Below, in pieces: positions 16,363 to 24,916 of a stretch of 44,271 nucleotides of DNA. The DNA is from Nonomuraea turcica (GTDB lineage: Bacteria > Actinomycetota > Actinomycetes > Streptosporangiales > Streptosporangiaceae). The notes under the pieces were generated by a model. The model searched no databases. It saw only the letters and a program-made list of their open reading frames with translations, and was not told the origin of the DNA. How positions within the stretch are numbered: the stretch's first letter is position 1; every line of letters begins with the position of its first letter. A program made the translations under genes and the position numbers. The stretch lies in NCBI RefSeq assembly GCF_030718205.1, contig NZ_JAUZQF010000050.1:1-44271 (forward strand). Reading direction: 5' to 3'.

Positions 16363-17152
16363 CTTCGATTACGGAGACCGCGCCCGAGTCGTACGGGGCG
16401 GCGTACACCACGCCGCCGGACGGGGCCATGGCCAGCTTCCACGGCGACCCGCCCAGGTCGACCGTGGCCACCACCGTGTTGCTCACCGTATCGATCACCG
16501 ACACCGAGCCGCGCGCGCGGCTCGCCGTGTAGGCGCGGGCGCCGTCGGGACTGATCACAATGTCGGACAGGTCCGCACCGCCGGTGATGGTGGCGGTCAC
16601 CGCGTTGGTGACGGTGTCGATGACCGAGACCGTTCCGCCGAGGTTAGCGACGTACACCCGGCCGCCGTCCGGGGTGACCGCCACCGCGTACGGGTAGATG
16701 CCGACCTGGACGTGCGCGATCTCGGCGGCGCTCGCCGTGTCGATCACCGAGACCTTCCCGCTGAGGCGGTTGGCGGTGTAGACGCGGGTGCCGGCCGGAT
16801 GGACGGCGGCCTCCATCGCCGGGCCGCTGATAGGGATGACGGCGATCACCGTGTTGGTAGCAGTGTCAATAACGTCGACGCCGTACGGGGAGTGACCGTG
16901 GTTGGCGACGTAGGCCCGGGACCCATCCGGGCTCAGCGCGACGTCGAAAGGCTGGCCGCCGACGGCGATCGTCGCGGTGATCACTTGGGTGGCGGTGTCG
17001 ACCACGGCGACGGTGCCGTCGCGGTTGGCGACGTATGCGGCGGTGGTGGGGGCGGCCGCGGTGGGTGCAGCGCTAGCAGTGGCGTGCGCCGGCGCGACCA
17101 GCAGGACGCCCAGGATGGTCGGCACGACCCAGACGCGGCTTGGTGCCAGCAT
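16286..17152 (-). CDS. Secreted YVTN-type beta-propeller protein, 3' end replaced
   Basis: ATG at 17152 (MLAPSRVWVVPTILGVLLV...AHA) gives 288 aa with a Sec signal peptide cut near residue 25-30. Then come six or so 40-43-residue repeats of the YVTN/YncE type (AYVANRDGTVAVVDTATQVI..., VYVANLGGTVSVIDTVTNAV..., phrases such as SVIDT and SPDG repeated), each a blade of a beta-propeller. The last ~24 residues (PAALPAAPRRTRQLRPPLCD...) are Pro/Arg-rich and unlike a blade. They are read out of frame from the integrase fragment, so the natural end of this gene has been lost by recombination. Extracytoplasmic binding role is likely; the ligand is unknown. Confidence 0.8.
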   Translation of the reverse strand: MLAPSRVWVVPTILGVLLVAPAHATASAAPTAAAPTTAAYVANRDGTVAVVDTATQVITATIAVGGQPFDVALSPDGSRAYVANHGHSPYGVDVIDTATNTVIAVIPISGPAMEAAVHPAGTRVYTANRLSGKVSVIDTASAAEIAHVQVGIYPYAVAVTPDGGRVYVANLGGTVSVIDTVTNAVTATITGGADLSDIVISPDGARAYTASRARGSVSVIDTVSNTVVATVDLGGSPWKLAMAPSGGVVYAAPYDSGAVSVIEVPAALPAAPRRTRQLRPPLCDPLSP

Positions 17153-17795
17153 GGCCCCGAGTGTGCGCCCAGGAATCGCGTTCTGGAAGGGGCAGGAGAG
17201 CAGGCCGAGGATCAGGTCGGCGACCTCCACGGCCGGGTGAGGAACGGGTTGTGGTCGGCTTGCAGCTCCGCGGTACGGCTCGCGCGCCCGGCCTAGCGGT
17301 CATGAAGATGAAGAAGGTCGAGTTACCGCCAGCGGCAGGAAAGGGCGGAAAGGGCGAGGGCGCCCCGCGTCGTCGAGGATGTCGGCGTCGGTGGCGAGTT
17401 CGTCCATGAGCTGGTCGACCGCCCGGACCGACAGCGCTCGTGCCCACACTTCCCCTGACGGCCCTCCGCTCCCGAAGCTGTCCCCAGCCGCCAGGCATCC
17501 GTTACTTAGTGGTGAAGTCACCCAGCGCAACTGTCGCGAGTTCTCATCACTAGGGGGCCTGGCACCGGGCCTGACCGCTCCGGGGTTATCTCGGTTGGCA
17601 AGCGAACTAGCTGGTCAGCCGCTTGAAGGTCGCGTCAGCCCGCTGACCGCCAAGACTCACATCACCCGGCCCTGCTGAAGTCGATCGTCCGGCGACCGGG
17701 CACAGTTGACAATCCTCCGCCTACGAGACGGGTTTCGTACGGCCGGGATCCTGATGGGGTGTTGCGGTTGGCCCAGCTGACACGACTATGTCGGT
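17153..17795. other. Gene-poor region with a Tn3-type end
   Basis: About 640 bases without a gene I can support. A minus-strand frame at 17300-17530 reads through the transposon end and has no ribosome site. The region includes one copy of the ~39-bp Tn3-type inverted repeat (17460-17498) and the leader of the NACHT gene. Confidence 0.5.
17460..17498 (+). repeat. Tn3-family-like terminal inverted repeat, copy A
   Basis: Begins GGCCCTCCGCTCCCGAAGCT and continues GTCCCCAGCCGCCA. It matches the repeats at 22933 and 23862 over about 34 of 39 bases. It is oriented as a left end, reading inward toward the NACHT gene. No transposase lies to its left. Confidence 0.7.
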
Positions 17796-20700
17796 ATGAG
17801 GCTGCGGGCCGGGCTGTGGTGGGTGGCGTCGGTGGTGATGCCGGTCGCCGTTGCCGTGGCGGGTAACCAGATACTCAACGACGGCATCTGGAGCGGGCCC
17901 TGGATCGCCATCGCTCTGGGGCTGGCAGGGGCCGGTGCCGTGGTGGCGCAGCGGGCGAGCCGCCCGCCGCAGGCACCGACGACGCTGGACGCGGTGGCCG
18001 CCCGGCTGGCCGGGGAGGTGCACAGGCAGTGGACGGCCGAGGCGGCCTGGCGCCGCGTTCAGCCGCTGCCTTTACAGGTGCGCTGGTCGAGCACCGGACG
18101 GCCGGTCGCGGCCGGGCGGGAGGTGGTGATCGACGACGACAGCGGCGCGGGCTGGGAGCTGTTGCCGCTGACGGGGACAGCGGAGGAGATGGTCGCCGCC
18201 TTTCGTGCCCTGCCCCATCGCCAGCTGGTCGTGCTGGGCGAGCCGGGGGCGGGCAAGAGCGTGCTGGCGATGCTGCTCACCCTGGGCCTGCTGAAGGAGG
18301 CCGCGGCGGGCGGGCCCGTGCCGGTGCTGCTCCCGATCTCCTCGTGGAACCCCGCACTGGAACCGGTCGAAGAGTTCGTGATCCGGTGCTTGGGTGAGGA
18401 TTACGACTTTCTGACCGTACGGGACGGCGACGGCCCGGCCTGGGCGCGGGGGCTGGTCGAGGCGGGCCGGGTGCTGCCGGTGCTCGACGGACTGGACGAG
18501 TTGCCGGTGGCGGCGTACGTACGGGCGGTGGAAGAGCTGGACGTGCTCGCCGCGGCGGGCCGACCGCTGGTCGTCACCTGCAGGAGCGAGGAGTACGAGC
18601 AGGCGATCAGGACCGGCGGCCTGGTGCTGTCCAGGGCGGCGGTCGTCGAGATCGAGCCGGTGGGCGTGGAGGAGGCCATCGCGTTCCTGTCCCATCCAGC
18701 CCCGTCCCGCGCCCGCTGGCAGCCGGTGTTCGAGCACCTGCGCGCGCAGCCCGCCGGGGTGCTGGCCACGGCGTTGTCCACGCCCTTCATGGTCTGGCTG
18801 GCCCGTGCCGCCTTCCAGGCCACGAGCACCGATCCCGACCGGCTGATCGCGATGACCGATCGGAGCGAGATCGCGGCCACGCTCATGGACGGGTTCGTCG
18901 CCGCCGAATACCGAAGCCGCCCAGCCGGGCCCCGGCGCCGCTACCGGCCGGAACGCGCGGCGCGCTGGCTGGGGCGGCTGGCCTACCAGCTGCGGGAGAC
19001 CCGCCTGCGCGACTGGTGGTGGTGGCAGCTGGCAGTCAATCCCAACCCCAAGTACCCCAATCTTGCCGAGACAGGGCGGGCGATGGCGGCAATGCTCGTG
19101 GCCGGGGCGGGCCTGGTGGCGGCGGTGGGCGGTTTCGCCGGTCTGCGGGCGGCGCTGGCGGCGTGTCTGGCGATCGGGTTCGCCGCCGCCGGGACGTTCC
19201 ACCTGTTATGGCCGGACACGTACCCGCCGTCCCCACGGGGGCGCTATCGCACGACGCGGGCCGACCGCACCCGCAGGCGAAGGCGCGCGGCCGCGTTCGG
19301 GATCGTGTTTGGCCTGGCTACGGGGTTTGTGGCCGACGCGTGGGCGGCGGCGTTGATCGCCGTGCCCGCCGCCACGCTGGCCACCATCGTGCTGCCGTGG
19401 GCGGCTGCGCGCACCGAACATCCCACACCTCGGCTGACCTTCCGCGCCAACCACCGCAACGCCGCCCTGGCCGCCGCGCGGCACGCCCTGATCGGCGGCC
19501 CGGCCTTCGCGCTCGGAGCCCTCGTGATCGGCCCGCCCGGACGAGTGGCCGCCGTGTCGGGGGCCGCGGCACTGGTGTACGCGGGCGCCGCGGCCTTCGG
19601 CGCCGGATGGTGGACCTGGACCAGGTTCCGGATCATCCACCTGTTCCTGGCGGCCCGCGGCAAGCTGCCCTGGCGCTTGTGGACCTTCGTCGAGGACGCG
19701 CACCAGCGCCAGATGCTGCGCCAGGCCGGATCCGCCTGGCAGTTCCGGCACGCCCTGCTCCAGGACCACCTCGCCGACGCCTACCACCTCGATCACCTGG
19801 GCGGCCGCGCCAAGCTGGCAGGTTGGCGGACCCGGCGCGAGCTGGCGCGGCTCCTTAGCGAGCGAGGCCGCATCGACGAACTGCGCGCCCGCGCGGATCA
19901 GGGCGATAGCTTCGCCCGCAGTGCCCTGGTCGGCCTCTTGCGGGAGCAGGGCAAGATCGGCGAGGCGGTTGCCATCCTGCGGGATCAGGCCGACGCGGGC
20001 AACCTGAACGCTGCCTACGGCCTGGCCTCGCTGCTGGCCGAACAGGGGCTCGTGTCCGAGCTGCGCACCAGGGCCGAAGCCGGTGACCTGTACGCGCCCC
20101 AGAAACTGGCGGACCTGCTGGAGGCACAAGGCCGGCTCGACGAGCTGCGAGCCCTGGCCGACGCCGGCGTCAAGTACGCCGCGTCCGCGCTGGGCAGACT
20201 GCTCGCCGCAACAGGACGGCACGAGGAACTGGGCACGCGCGCCGAGGCGGGCGAAGCGGGCGCCGTCGCCGCCCTGGCGAAGGTGCTGGCCGAACAGGGA
20301 CGGGTCGAGGAGTTACGCGCCCTGTCCGACGCCGGCTGGCGGATGGTCGATCGCCTGCTGGCCAAGGCACTGGCCGCGCAGGACCGCGTCGAGGAGGCCG
20401 CGGCTGTCCTGCGGGCGCGCGCCGACAACGGCGATCCCGAAGCGGCCGACCAGCTGATCGACATGCTGATGGAACGGGGCCGGATCCAGACGCTGATGCC
20501 GATCCTGGAGGACTACGCGGGGGCGAGAGGCTCGATGGCCAACGTCGCGACGGCCGAACGGCTGGTCGCACTGGGACACGTCGAAGAAGCGATCACGTTC
20601 CTGGACGCCCGCGTCGACCCCTCCGGGTACGGCGTCCAGCACGTCGCCGGGAAGCTGGCCGACCTGCTCGCCACCCAGGGACGCCTGGACGAGGCGATCA

Positions 20701-21227
20701 ACGTCCTGCGGACCCGCGTGCACCCCTTGTACAGTCCCAACGCGGACCAGCAGGTGGTCCGCCTGCTCGCCGAGCACGGACGCGTCGACGAGTTGAGGGC
20801 GCAGTCCGACGCGGGAAACTGGAGCGCCGCAGCCAGGCTGGTCAGTCTGCTGGTCGAGCGGGGGCAGACCGAGGACGCCATCGAGATCCTGCGAGAGGTC
20901 ATCGCGAGGGGCAGGATGGCACCCTTCCTCCCACCGGCAGACCGGCTGGTCACACTGCTGATCGGTACCCACCTCCTGGATGAGGCGTTGACGCTGTTGC
21001 GCCAGCGGGCCGACGCCGACGACCCGTATGCCTCCAGAGAACTTGCCCGGCTCCTGGGCGTCGAGGGCCACGTGGAGGAACTGCGGGCACGTGCCGCGGC
21101 GGGAGACGCGTCCGCCGCGTCCGAGCTGGCCAGGATCTTGGACGAGCAGGGGCTGACGCAGGAACTGCGAGCGCGGGCTGACGCCGGAGACCCGTACGCG
21201 GCACGGCGCCTGGGCCGCATGACCTGA
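17796..21227 (+). CDS. Membrane NACHT NTPase with C-terminal Sel1/TPR-like repeats
   Basis: ATG at 17796 gives 1143 aa; no strong ribosome site is visible. Two hydrophobic helices lie at about 5-50. The NACHT NTPase domain has a Walker A GEPGAGKS at 148-155 and a Walker B LPVLDGLDELP with D231. It is followed by winged-helix-like sequence and three or four further hydrophobic segments between about 425 and 605. From about residue 680 to the end, there are many short helical repeats of the form (L/V)xELRARADAGDxxAAxxLAxLLAEQG, alternating with longer EAVAIL-type units. This is a Sel1/TPR-like solenoid suited to ligand recognition. Bacterial NACHT proteins include antiphage sensors; anti-phage action here is inference. 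A membrane protein gene lies convergent downstream. Confidence 0.88.
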   Translation: MRLRAGLWWVASVVMPVAVAVAGNQILNDGIWSGPWIAIALGLAGAGAVVAQRASRPPQAPTTLDAVAARLAGEVHRQWTAEAAWRRVQPLPLQVRWSSTGRPVAAGREVVIDDDSGAGWELLPLTGTAEEMVAAFRALPHRQLVVLGEPGAGKSVLAMLLTLGLLKEAAAGGPVPVLLPISSWNPALEPVEEFVIRCLGEDYDFLTVRDGDGPAWARGLVEAGRVLPVLDGLDELPVAAYVRAVEELDVLAAAGRPLVVTCRSEEYEQAIRTGGLVLSRAAVVEIEPVGVEEAIAFLSHPAPSRARWQPVFEHLRAQPAGVLATALSTPFMVWLARAAFQATSTDPDRLIAMTDRSEIAATLMDGFVAAEYRSRPAGPRRRYRPERAARWLGRLAYQLRETRLRDWWWWQLAVNPNPKYPNLAETGRAMAAMLVAGAGLVAAVGGFAGLRAALAACLAIGFAAAGTFHLLWPDTYPPSPRGRYRTTRADRTRRRRRAAAFGIVFGLATGFVADAWAAALIAVPAATLATIVLPWAAARTEHPTPRLTFRANHRNAALAAARHALIGGPAFALGALVIGPPGRVAAVSGAAALVYAGAAAFGAGWWTWTRFRIIHLFLAARGKLPWRLWTFVEDAHQRQMLRQAGSAWQFRHALLQDHLADAYHLDHLGGRAKLAGWRTRRELARLLSERGRIDELRARADQGDSFARSALVGLLREQGKIGEAVAILRDQADAGNLNAAYGLASLLAEQGLVSELRTRAEAGDLYAPQKLADLLEAQGRLDELRALADAGVKYAASALGRLLAATGRHEELGTRAEAGEAGAVAALAKVLAEQGRVEELRALSDAGWRMVDRLLAKALAAQDRVEEAAAVLRARADNGDPEAADQLIDMLMERGRIQTLMPILEDYAGARGSMANVATAERLVALGHVEEAITFLDARVDPSGYGVQHVAGKLADLLATQGRLDEAINVLRTRVHPLYSPNADQQVVRLLAEHGRVDELRAQSDAGNWSAAARLVSLLVERGQTEDAIEILREVIARGRMAPFLPPADRLVTLLIGTHLLDEALTLLRQRADADDPYASRELARLLGVEGHVEELRARAAAGDASAASELARILDEQGLTQELRARADAGDPYAARRLGRMT

Positions 21228-21610
21228 GCGAAATGTCGGAGCCGACGGCTAGGGTCCCCGGCCATGCGACCGTGACGGCATCGGCTCATCCACCAGCCAC
21301 CGCATCATCGCCATCAGCTGCGCCAGGCTCGGGCTCGACCAGTCCACCCCGCGGCCCAGGCAGTACGACACGTCCCCTGACGTGACCAACTTGCCTGACA
21401 ACCCCAGATAATCCGTCAGGCAAGTTCCCAGAAGGCCACTTGCCTTACTTGGCCTGCCGGTCCGGACGGACCCCAGATAACATGCACTCCCTCGTGGGGA
21501 GAACGGTCTTCCCGGCCGAGGAGGAGCCTGGCCCAGGCGTTGGCAGCCAGACGGCGAAGCGCTCGGGTGGTCGCTGCGGCCATCGGTGAAGGGACGCATG
21601 CTCGGCTGGT
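21228..21610. other. Convergent intergenic region with hairpins
   Basis: About 380 bases between convergent genes; a short minus-strand frame here is not convincing. AACTTGCCTGAC (21388-21399) and its exact complement (21415-21426) form a 12-bp stem with a 15-base loop. A second, diverged copy of the motif (GCCACTTGCCTTAC) follows, and CCCCAGATAA occurs twice (21402 and 21471). The hairpin may terminate both convergent transcripts. Confidence 0.5.
21388..21426. terminator. 12-bp inverted repeat, possible bidirectional terminator
   Basis: Perfect complementary arms at 21388-21399 and 21415-21426 lie between the NACHT stop (21227) and the stop of the convergent membrane protein gene (21611). 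Its lower GC content than typical terminators in this region leaves a binding-site role open. Confidence 0.45.
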
Positions 21611-22888
21611 TCACCCGCCCTGGTTATTGCTGGAGCCGCGGGAGAACTGGTTGAGGGCGGTCAGGTCCCGGGCGGCGGACAGGTGTGTGGAGAAGTTCGG
21701 GTCCAGCCAGCCCAAGGCCAGGATGACGGCCCACGCCGAGGCGACGATCCAGGCGCCGGCGCCGTAGGGCGCCGGCAGGGCTAGGCCCAGCCGGTCGGTG
21801 ACGAACAGCGCGGTCAACGGCAAGGCCGCGATGACCAGGGTCCGGGTGCCGTCCAGGACACGAGCGTGCCAGGCCCTGCGCACGGTCTCCGGGGTGTTCT
21901 CCCGGACCGGGAGCCGGTCGTATTCGCCGGTCAAGACCGTGCGGAGCAGGTCACAGATCCGGGCCCGGAAGTCCTCATGGCTGGTCGTGGACGGCAGGGC
22001 GATCCACAGCTGCAGATCGGTAATCGCGTGGGACGCTTCCACCGCGCGGGCGCGGACCACCGCCCTGGTCAGTTGGGTGCCGCCGAGCGCGGCCGCGGGC
22101 ATCCCGGCACGCAGCACGGACGCCGTCTTGCCCAGCGCGGCCAGGATCTCCCGCCGCGCCTCTGGGGCCAGTTGCCCCCGCCGGCCGGGCTCAAGATGAG
22201 TGAGGACCATGGTCAGCTGCTCGAACAGCACCTCGGTCGGAGGAGTGCCCCCTCCGCGGTCGGCCAGCCACTTCACCACCATCACCGGCAGCACCGCCAG
22301 CAGGACCGTCACGGTGAACGTGCCGATGCCCTGGACCGCGGACATCCACCATTCCTGCTTCAGATCCACGACCCACGCCGGGCCATCGGCGAATCGGACA
22401 TACACCGCCGCCGGGAAGCAGCCGACGCCCACGGCGGTGATCAACGTGTCAGCCAGGCCGCCGAGGAAGCGGCCGTCCACGCGTCTTCTCTCCCCCCACA
22501 TCGCGACCGGGATGAACAGACCGATGGCGATGACCATCCCGACGAGGCCCCACCAGTCGGTCCAGAAGAGCCCTATCAAGACAGCCGGCCCGCCGAAGCA
22601 CATCGCCAGCAGGCTCACCCAAGCCGGGACACTCTCGATGTAGCCTCGGCGCACCGACCGGGCAGCAGCGCGGACCGCCACCATCCGGTACCGGCTCCGC
22701 AACCACGCCGTCTCGACGGCCGGATCCAGTCCCCGCGCGAACAGCGGCCACGTCGCGTTCAAACGCTTGGCCTTGGCGAACACCGGCACCAGATCGACGT
22801 CCGGCTCAGCAGCCTGCCCGGCCGGCCGCTCCTGCTCGGCTGCGGGCACGATGGCCTCGCTGACGGTCATCTCGGCTTCCCCGGACAT
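21611..22888 (-). CDS. Multi-pass membrane protein next to NACHT gene
   Basis: ATG at 22888 with GAGGG ten bases upstream gives 425 aa; a GTG at 22897 or ATG at 22861 are alternatives. A hydrophilic N-terminus of ~80 residues precedes hydrophobic segments at about 87-105, 110-130, 145-165 and 185-205. A soluble helical region follows (about 215-340, e.g. EVLFEQLTMVLTHLEPGRRG and ITDLQLWIALPS), with two more segments near 355-405. The family is not recognised. Gene position inside the same Tn3-type ends as the NACHT gene suggests shared transfer. It could be a membrane effector of that system, although it is on the opposite strand. Confidence 0.72.
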   Translation of the reverse strand: MSGEAEMTVSEAIVPAAEQERPAGQAAEPDVDLVPVFAKAKRLNATWPLFARGLDPAVETAWLRSRYRMVAVRAAARSVRRGYIESVPAWVSLLAMCFGGPAVLIGLFWTDWWGLVGMVIAIGLFIPVAMWGERRRVDGRFLGGLADTLITAVGVGCFPAAVYVRFADGPAWVVDLKQEWWMSAVQGIGTFTVTVLLAVLPVMVVKWLADRGGGTPPTEVLFEQLTMVLTHLEPGRRGQLAPEARREILAALGKTASVLRAGMPAAALGGTQLTRAVVRARAVEASHAITDLQLWIALPSTTSHEDFRARICDLLRTVLTGEYDRLPVRENTPETVRRAWHARVLDGTRTLVIAALPLTALFVTDRLGLALPAPYGAGAWIVASAWAVILALGWLDPNFSTHLSAARDLTALNQFSRGSSNNQGG

Positions 22889-22901
22889 GGAGATCACACC
22901 C

Positions 22902-23741
22902 TCACAGATGCACCATCACAGCGGACGGGTTCGGCCCCCCGCTCCCGAAGCTGACCCCAGCCCCAAAGTAGGTCGTGATCGCATTGCGACATCTACAACC
23001 CGGCGCCGCCCTGTTCGCCTTCGTCGCTGGCATACCCGAATTCGAGCGCGAGTACATTAGCGAGGAGTACCCGCCGAACAGATCCACCGCCAGCCCCAGA
23101 GCCTTAGCCCGCCGCAGCTTGACGATCTCCTCCAGCAGCGTCTCCAGCCCCAGCCGCCCGGGATCGGACTTCAACTCCAGCAGGAACCCGTCCTCACCCG
23201 TTGCCAGCTCCCACAGCGACCGCGCCGAATCCGCCGACAACCCGTTCAGCACATGCAGGCAGAACTCCCGCTCGAACCGCGCCCTGCCCGCGCCCACGAT
23301 CCGCTCCACCCGGCCCGGCGGCTCGATCTTCAACGTCCGGCAGCGGGCCAGCAGCGCCGCACGCAGCCCCTCGTCCGTGAACACCATCGGGCAGATCTTG
23401 TCGGCCAGCCACTCGGCCAGCACGTCCTCATCCGCTCGGGTCGACTCCCGGAACCCCAGCACGTCCCGCACCTGGGCCCGGTGCCGCTCGATCGACCGGC
23501 CCGACCAGTCGTACTCCGCCAGCAACGCCGGCTCGGCCTTCACCTGGCCGGCCACGTAGTCCACCGCGGCCTTGGGCAGCTCACCCACGTGCCGCGGGAA
23601 GCGGCCCTCCTGCTCGAAAAACTTCAGCATCAGGCCGAACCCGAGACGGGTCGCCCCCGTCTTGTTCCCCACCAGCTCCCAGTCGCCGTCCAGCAGCGTC
23701 CACGCCGCGATCAGCTCTTCCGGCTCCCACTCCCGACGCAC
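22902..23741 (-). pseudogene. Truncated Tn3-family transposase (DUF4158 N-terminal part)
   Basis: From GTG at 23741 (ribosome site GGAGGG), the frame reads VRREWEPEELIAAWTLLDGD..., GNKTGATRLGFGLMLKFFE and ELPKAAVDYVAGQV. This is the characteristic DUF4158 start of Tn3-family TnpA, which is normally near 1000 aa. The similarity continues to KALGLAVDLFGG and then breaks into unrelated residues that run through the left terminal repeat to a stop at 22902. The catalytic DDE domain is absent, so the protein cannot transpose on its own. Confidence 0.85.
22933..22971 (+). repeat. Tn3-family-like inverted repeat, copy B
   Basis: Starts GGCCCCCCGCTCCCGAAGCT and continues GACCCCAGCC. It is in left-end orientation, close to copy A with a few substitutions, and lies at the truncated 3' side of the transposase fragment. 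Confidence 0.72.
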
Positions 23742-23861
23742 CCGAACCCGCCCTCCACCGACCGTCTCCGACACGAACACGATCAAGCAGAAGCCCCACC
23801 CAACCAGCCACATTCACCGCTCCGAAACGATCACGAACCGCAATCGTGATCTCTCATTCCG

Positions 23862-23900
23862 CTACGTGGCGGCTGGGGACATGTTCGGGAGCGGAGGGCC
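23862..23900 (-). repeat. Tn3-family-like inverted repeat, copy C (right end)
   Basis: On the minus strand it reads GGCCCTCCGCTCCCGAACAT then GTCCCCAGCCGCCACGTAG. It is in right-end orientation, about 120 bases upstream of the transposase start, as expected for a Tn3-family end. Confidence 0.75.
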
Positions 23901-24065
23901 GTCTAGAGGCTGCCTTAGCCCCAAAAACGCGCCTGACCAGGGCCCTAGCGCCTGACCCTGGCCTGCGGGAATGGCCGTTATCAGGAGTAATCCTGCGTCC
24001 CAGGAATCCCACCGAAAGATCAGGGAGCCCCCTCCGCTGTCCCTTCTCGTTGGAGGTGAGTCAGT

Positions 24066-24734
24066 ATGAGTGATCGCCTCCCGCGCACCGTGGTGGTCTC
24101 CGGATACGCCAGCGACCTGTACACCTCTTTCTGGTACCGATGCGCCGAGACGCAGAGAATGGGCTTCAGGGTCATCATCACCGAGAAAGGCGGAACCCCT
24201 GTGCTCGGTCGGCAACAGCGGGCACCTGCAGGAGGCGAGCGTAGAGGCCGACCCTCCGGTGGCCAGGCGAGAGATTCTCGGGCCGCTTACTTCTTGACGG
24301 TGCTGAAGGTGCTGGCGTCAATCCCCTTCGTCCTGTTGGGCGTCGTTACGGTTGGCTCGGGCTGGTCCATGCTTGACGAAGCCTCGGATCTTTCCGGGCA
24401 TGGGCGCTCCACTACCGGGGTGGTGGTCTCCAGGGAGTGGGTCACCAGTGGCATGGGTTCGACCCCGAAGATCGATGTCAGTTTCGTTGCCTTCGACGGG
24501 ACCCGGCATGTGGTGCGGCATACGGGCGATGAGCGGGTGGGCGCCCGTATCAAGGTTCTCTACGATCCGGCTAACCCGGACAAGTCCAGTGCGGAGCCGG
24601 TCGCGTCGCAGAGGGGCCTCGGGGTCTTCCTCATCGTCTGCGGTGTGATCTTCACGGTGGGAACGCCATGCTTGTTCGGCTGGGGTGCCATGGCAGAGGC
24701 CCGAATTCGCGGGAGTGGCGGCACGCCTCGGTGA
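24066..24734 (+). CDS. DUF3592-like membrane protein
   Basis: ATG at 24066 with GGAGGTGA nine bases upstream gives 222 aa. Two membrane helices lie at about 74-97 (YFLTVLKVLASIPFVLLGVV) and 188-212 (LGVFLIVCGVIFTVGTPCLFGW). Between them is a beta-rich extracytoplasmic domain (TTGVVVSREWV..., KIDVSFVAFDGTRHVVRH..., RIKVLYDPANPDKS). This order is typical of DUF3592 proteins. The first 70 residues are extra compared with the usual ~150-aa family length and are basic, so a later start is possible. Function of the family is unknown. Confidence 0.75.
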   Translation: MSDRLPRTVVVSGYASDLYTSFWYRCAETQRMGFRVIITEKGGTPVLGRQQRAPAGGERRGRPSGGQARDSRAAYFLTVLKVLASIPFVLLGVVTVGSGWSMLDEASDLSGHGRSTTGVVVSREWVTSGMGSTPKIDVSFVAFDGTRHVVRHTGDERVGARIKVLYDPANPDKSSAEPVASQRGLGVFLIVCGVIFTVGTPCLFGWGAMAEARIRGSGGTPR

Positions 24735-24817
24735 ACGTCGGTGGCCACCAGTCTCCCGCCCGGTCCGAGCGGGCTTGTCTCTTCCGGGTTGAGTCGATCA
24801 TCGTAGGAGGATGGACG

Positions 24818-24865
24818 ATGTTGGTCACGATCCCGAGCCGGCAGCCCAACCGAGGCGTCCTCTGA
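24818..24865 (+). CDS. Possible 15-residue small ORF with strong ribosome site
   Basis: ATG at 24818 follows TAGGAGGATGGACG, close to an ideal ribosome site. The frame encodes MLVTIPSRQPNRGVL and stops at 24865. It may be a leader peptide or a chance frame. No downstream plus-strand gene in attenuation distance was found. The ribosome site is the only evidence. Confidence 0.25.
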   Translation: MLVTIPSRQPNRGVL

Positions 24866-24916
24866 CCCATGGATGGCTCTCCTCCGCAGGTCCGCCGGGC
24901 CCGCGCCCCTCGAACC

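Larger units (their letters stand above)
22933..23900 (-). mobile_element. Internally deleted Tn3-family element (968 bp)
   Basis: Both ends carry matching ~39-bp inverted repeats (22933-22971 and 23862-23900) that face inward, with only the 5' third of tnpA between them. This is a Tn3-derived miniature element. No 5-bp direct repeat is seen at the ends (GGTTC on the left, GTCTA on the right), so it may have formed by deletion within a larger transposon rather than by insertion. Confidence 0.72.

Noticed and set aside
17300..17530. 76-aa minus-strand ORF
   Set aside because: It reads through the Tn3-type repeat and has no start signal; kept only as part of the intergenic description.
21249..21614. 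121-aa minus-strand ORF
   Set aside because: Composition is erratic, it spans the hairpin region and no ribosome site precedes it.
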